A stretch of DNA of 8,389 bases, from assembly GCA_035526665.1 (NCBI GenBank), contig DATLBY010000270.1, forward strand, positions 1 through 8,389, written 5' to 3'. The notes beneath the pieces were generated by a model that was not told the origin of the DNA, did not search any database, and was given only the letters and a program-made list of their open reading frames with translations. This document shows positions 5,903 to 8,389 of the stretch, one piece after another. Positions within the stretch are counted from its first letter, which is position 1, and the number at the start of each line of letters is the position of its first letter. The stretch is from DATLBY01 sp035526665 (GTDB lineage: Bacteria; Acidobacteriota; Terriglobia; Bryobacterales; Bryobacteraceae). The position numbers and the translations under genes are program-made.

Positions 5903-6987
5903 GAGAGCGCCTCGATCGCATCCTGCCGCGCCGCCTTCAGGCCCGGATACATCGCGCCGAGGACGGCTCCCAAAAGCGATATCAAGGCGGCGTTCGGCCA
6001 CCAGTCGGGCACAATCACCTGAGTCAGCGATGCGGGATAGCGCGCCATGATAATCCAACGCGTCCCGTAGGTGAGCAGAATACCGACAATCGACCCGATC
6101 ACCGCGATCAGCACTGTTTCATGCAGCAGCAGCCGGATGATGTAGCCGGGAGAGGCGCCCAGGGCCTTCAGGATTCCAATCTCGCGGGTTCGCTCCAACA
6201 CTGCGGTATACATGGCAAGAAACACTACCAGAAAGCCGAAAATCACCGATAATCCCACAATGACTCTGATGAAGGAGTTCAAGCCTGGTATATTGTCTAC
6301 CGACACCAGCGCCAAAAAGTCCTCCATGGCGTACACCGGGTTGTCTGGAATTTTGGCGTGGATCTGATCCACCACGGCGCGCGTGTTTCGGGGATCATCC
6401 ACCTTCACATAAGCGACCGTGATTTTCCCCGTGGCCGCAGTAAGCTCCTGCAGCACCTTAATGGGCAGAAACACGCGGCCCAGCTTGCCTGACTCCACCA
6501 CGCCGGCCACGTGCCAGTCGCGATTCATCAGGTTGACCGTGCCGCCGGCGTTCAGCTTGTGCTGGCGTGCGAACGATTCATCGATCAGAATATCGTTGGG
6601 AGTTTGGAAGGTGCCGCCCTCAATGAAGCGGAAGCCTCCGCTCATGGCGTTGAATTTGGGCAGATCCAGTCCGGTGATCGAATCCACACCGCTGTAGACG
6701 TGAACGACGGTGCCGGTGGCGAGCGCCACATGCGGCTGCTTCTGCAGGAAATCGACGATGCCTTCCGGCATGGGCGCGCCGTTCATGCCGATAATCGCGG
6801 CCCCTGTGGGACGCACCATAATGTCGGCGCCGACTCCGCGCGTGCGATTCGCGCTGCCCTCCACCATGCCACGGCTTAGCCCCACCAGCGTCAGCATCAT
6901 GGTGACCTGCACACCGATTGCTAGCACTGTGAGGAGGGTCCGGATTGGCCGGTGCTTTAAATTCTCGAAAACGAGTTTGGTTACCAA
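5893..6987 (-). CDS. ABC transporter permease, FtsX/MacB type
   Basis: This 364-residue inner-membrane permease of the MacB/FtsX fold works with the downstream ATPase. It has one N-terminal helix (about 17-37) and a large periplasmic MacB-type domain (about 38-235, with GVDSITGLDLP and DILIDESFA). Three C-terminal helices follow (about 239-260, 285-306 and 331-348). The cytoplasmic loop ERTREIGILKALGAS (265-279) and the end GLKAARQDAIEALSYE are hallmarks of the family. The start is a TTG at 6987, supported by the conserved-looking N-terminus VTKLVFENLKHRPIRTLL, since no ATG or GTG fits. The stop overlaps the ATPase start. MacB itself is a fused ATPase-permease; here the parts are separate, as in LolCDE- or DevCA-like systems. 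The cargo could be a lipid, lipoprotein, peptide or drug and is not readable. The gene follows the MFS gene by 83 bases on the same strand. Confidence 0.93.
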   Translation of the reverse strand: MVTKLVFENLKHRPIRTLLTVLAIGVQVTMMLTLVGLSRGMVEGSANRTRGVGADIMVRPTGAAIIGMNGAPMPEGIVDFLQKQPHVALATGTVVHVYSGVDSITGLDLPKFNAMSGGFRFIEGGTFQTPNDILIDESFARQHKLNAGGTVNLMNRDWHVAGVVESGKLGRVFLPIKVLQELTAATGKITVAYVKVDDPRNTRAVVDQIHAKIPDNPVYAMEDFLALVSVDNIPGLNSFIRVIVGLSVIFGFLVVFLAMYTAVLERTREIGILKALGASPGYIIRLLLHETVLIAVIGSIVGILLTYGTRWIIMARYPASLTQVIVPDWWPNAALISLLGAVLGAMYPGLKAARQDAIEALSYE

Positions 6988-6994
6988 AGCTCTT

Positions 6995-7000
6995 ATTTTA
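6995..7000 (-). promoter_or_regulatory. Candidate -10 box for the ABC permease gene
   Basis: On the - strand TAAAAT (7000 down to 6995) is followed after seven bases, aagagct, by the TTG start at 6987. A transcript from this box would begin at or beside the start codon. AAGAG in the gap is too close to the TTG to act as a normal ribosome-binding site. No clear -35 is seen. Confidence 0.35.
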
Positions 7001-7070
7001 GCGTGTTAAATGGAAGCTCTTCCACGAAACCTTCCGCCCGGCCCGCCGCGCTCCGGATTTTGCCAGGCCA

Positions 7071-8351
7071 TCAGCCCTCGATTGCGGCCCCCTGTGGAGT
7101 TTCCGCGGGCAGCACCGTCTCTTTGGTATCTCGCGGCAGCAGCGCCACGGCGATCGCACCAATCAGGGAGAGAGCGAACACCGTGCCCAGCGCAATCGTA
7201 TAGCTGTTCGTGGAGAATTGGAGGCGCGCGATGCCGTAGGGTACCCACGTCTGGCCGATCGTATCGGTAGGCAAAATAATCGCCATTGCCCGGGCCAGTG
7301 AGTTCACGCCGAATTGCTCAGCCGCCATCAGCGGGATGAGCATGTAATCCGCGCCCATACCGAAGCCGAAAAGGATCGCAAACACATAGACGAGATTCGG
7401 CGAGGAAGGGGTCACCAGCAGCAGGATAGGGATGGTGAGAGCCACCAGAAAATACGTGAACGTCATCACCACTTTTTTCGGTGCCCGGTCCGCAATCCAA
7501 CCCACAAACAGCCTGCCGAAAATACTCGACCACAGGATGAGAACATTTGCAGTCGTCCACAGGGAATTCAGCGCTGCCTGATCGACAAAGCCCTGGTCCT
7601 TGAAGACGAACTTCATGTGAAAGTTGATGGCTCCGATAGAACCGATGGAGCAGAAGCTGCCGATTGTGAGCAGCCAGAACGAGCGCTGGTTGAGAAGATA
7701 GCGAAAAGGCTTGGGCTCGGCCTTGACCTCAGGCAGAGCGGCGCTGGCGCCGTCGGGAAACTGCCCCACGTCGGCCGGCCTGTTTTTGATCACGAAGAGG
7801 GCCAGCGGCCAGGCGAGCAGCACGCAGATGCCTAACGCCTGGAGCGCCGTATGGAAACCGTAGTGCTCGGTCACCCACTTGACCAGGATGGAACCGAGCG
7901 ATCCAAAGAGACCCACCCCGACATAGACAATCCCCATCGCCGTGCCCCGTTTCTTCCGGAACCATTGCGAGACGATCACCTGGTGAGGAATAGGACCTGA
8001 AAAGATGTACCCGGTCGTGTAGAGGAAGAACAACAGGTAATACACCATTAGGCTGCCGTTCATGTGGGCGAATCCGGTGAACGCCAGGCAGGTCAGCGCA
8101 GTGCCTACCAGGATAAGAACACGCGGGCTGAAGCGGTGGACCAGAATGGGGCCTACCCACAATGTGAATAACGCGGCCAGCGGGAAGCCGAGAACGGCGT
8201 CGGGGCGCGACCATCCGAAACCGCCCTGTGCGGTTGGCTTGGTGTAGTAATCGTAAAAGAAGCCTAGGTTGTAGTAGGGAAGACCGACGGCAAGCCCAAA
8301 CGTGATGAAGGTTGCAACGGTGATCCACCAGCCATAAAATCGCTTAGTCAT
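7071..8351 (-). CDS. MFS transporter, monocarboxylate/oxalate-formate type
   Basis: This 426-residue secondary transporter of the inner membrane has about 12 hydrophobic helices in two halves, split by a polar central loop (about 188-220: IKNRPADVGQFPDG ... AEPKPFRYLL). The segment VSQWFRKKRGTAMGIVYVGVGLFG (127-150) matches the WF-x-(K/R)-(K/R)-R-G-x-A-x-G pattern of the MCT/oxalate-formate antiporter families. The second half has GRLFVGWIADRAPKK (279-293), the MFS loop motif. The start MTKRFYGWWIT is typical of this group. Likely cargo is a small mono- or dicarboxylate, with proton symport or anion exchange; the exact substrate is not readable. The ATG at 8351 has only a weak upstream ribosome-binding site (GAGC). 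It could be co-transcribed with the ABC genes downstream, although those have their own candidate -10. The length is normal for the family and no defect is seen. Confidence 0.93.
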   Translation of the reverse strand: MTKRFYGWWITVATFITFGLAVGLPYYNLGFFYDYYTKPTAQGGFGWSRPDAVLGFPLAALFTLWVGPILVHRFSPRVLILVGTALTCLAFTGFAHMNGSLMVYYLLFFLYTTGYIFSGPIPHQVIVSQWFRKKRGTAMGIVYVGVGLFGSLGSILVKWVTEHYGFHTALQALGICVLLAWPLALFVIKNRPADVGQFPDGASAALPEVKAEPKPFRYLLNQRSFWLLTIGSFCSIGSIGAINFHMKFVFKDQGFVDQAALNSLWTTANVLILWSSIFGRLFVGWIADRAPKKVVMTFTYFLVALTIPILLLVTPSSPNLVYVFAILFGFGMGADYMLIPLMAAEQFGVNSLARAMAIILPTDTIGQTWVPYGIARLQFSTNSYTIALGTVFALSLIGAIAVALLPRDTKETVLPAETPQGAAIEG

Positions 8352-8375
8352 TAGGTGAGCTCGAAAAGATCCTTA

Positions 8376-8384
8376 TTTATATCA
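8376..8384 (-). promoter_or_regulatory. Candidate extended -10 promoter for the MFS gene
   Basis: On the - strand the bases from 8384 down to 8376 read TGATATAAA, close to the extended -10 form TGnTATAAT. It lies 24 bases before the ATG at 8351, leaving room for a short leader. The -35 region would fall beyond the window edge, so it cannot be tested here. Confidence 0.35.
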
Positions 8385-8389
8385 CAGCG

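Noticed and set aside
7005..7040. Hairpin TGGAAG-AG-CTTCCA between the MFS and permease genes as a terminator
   Set aside because: The six-base stem has a two-base loop and is not followed by a T-run, so it is not a credible rho-independent terminator.

Overview
The window reads as bacterial chromosomal DNA. It is about 60% G+C apart from one AT-richer patch, and it encodes an NAD-dependent DNA ligase, a TonB-type protein and a Tat-signal enzyme. These point to a Gram-negative organism with an outer membrane. The short TonB gene beginning MFEQ and the Tat-exported enolase-superfamily enzyme remind me of soil Acidobacteriota (Solibacter/Bryobacter-like). That placement is an impression from protein style, not a measurement.

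Layout. (1) Positions 1-2038, + strand: the 3' part of ligA, whose N-terminal adenylation region lies off the left edge, followed with a 4-base ATGA overlap by a DedA/VTT-family membrane protein. (2) About 2019-2941: an islet of noticeably lower G+C (down to 35-45% in 60-base samples at 2341-2400 and 2701-2760). It holds a 94-residue two-helix membrane protein and decayed-looking coding text. A 40-base imperfect direct repeat flanks it, one copy in the 3' end of the DedA gene and the other across the 3' end of tonB. (3) 2960-3697, - strand: a TonB-family protein. (4) 3747-5183, + strand, divergent from tonB across only 49 bases: a Tat-signal enolase-superfamily (mandelate racemase/muconate lactonizing type) enzyme. 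(5) 5202-6987, - strand: a two-gene ABC unit of MacB/LolD-type ATPase and FtsX-type permease, with permease upstream and ATPase downstream, overlapping. (6) 7071-8351, - strand: a 12-helix MFS transporter of the monocarboxylate/oxalate type.

How the genes may work together: ligA-dedA looks like a co-transcribed pair without an obvious functional link. tonB and the exported enolase-type enzyme share one short divergent promoter region. That is compatible with joint control of uptake and periplasmic conversion of a carboxylate or sugar acid, and the nearby carboxylate-type MFS carrier would fit, but this is inference. The ABC permease/ATPase pair has no membrane-fusion partner in the window.

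I did not find a clear new multi-gene system. The observations most worth a second look are the repeat-flanked low-G+C islet, the exported enolase-superfamily enzyme, the two genes whose -10 boxes sit exactly one leaderless distance before unusual start codons (GTG, TTG), and the 24-base in-frame duplication that copies both the permease stop and the ATPase start.
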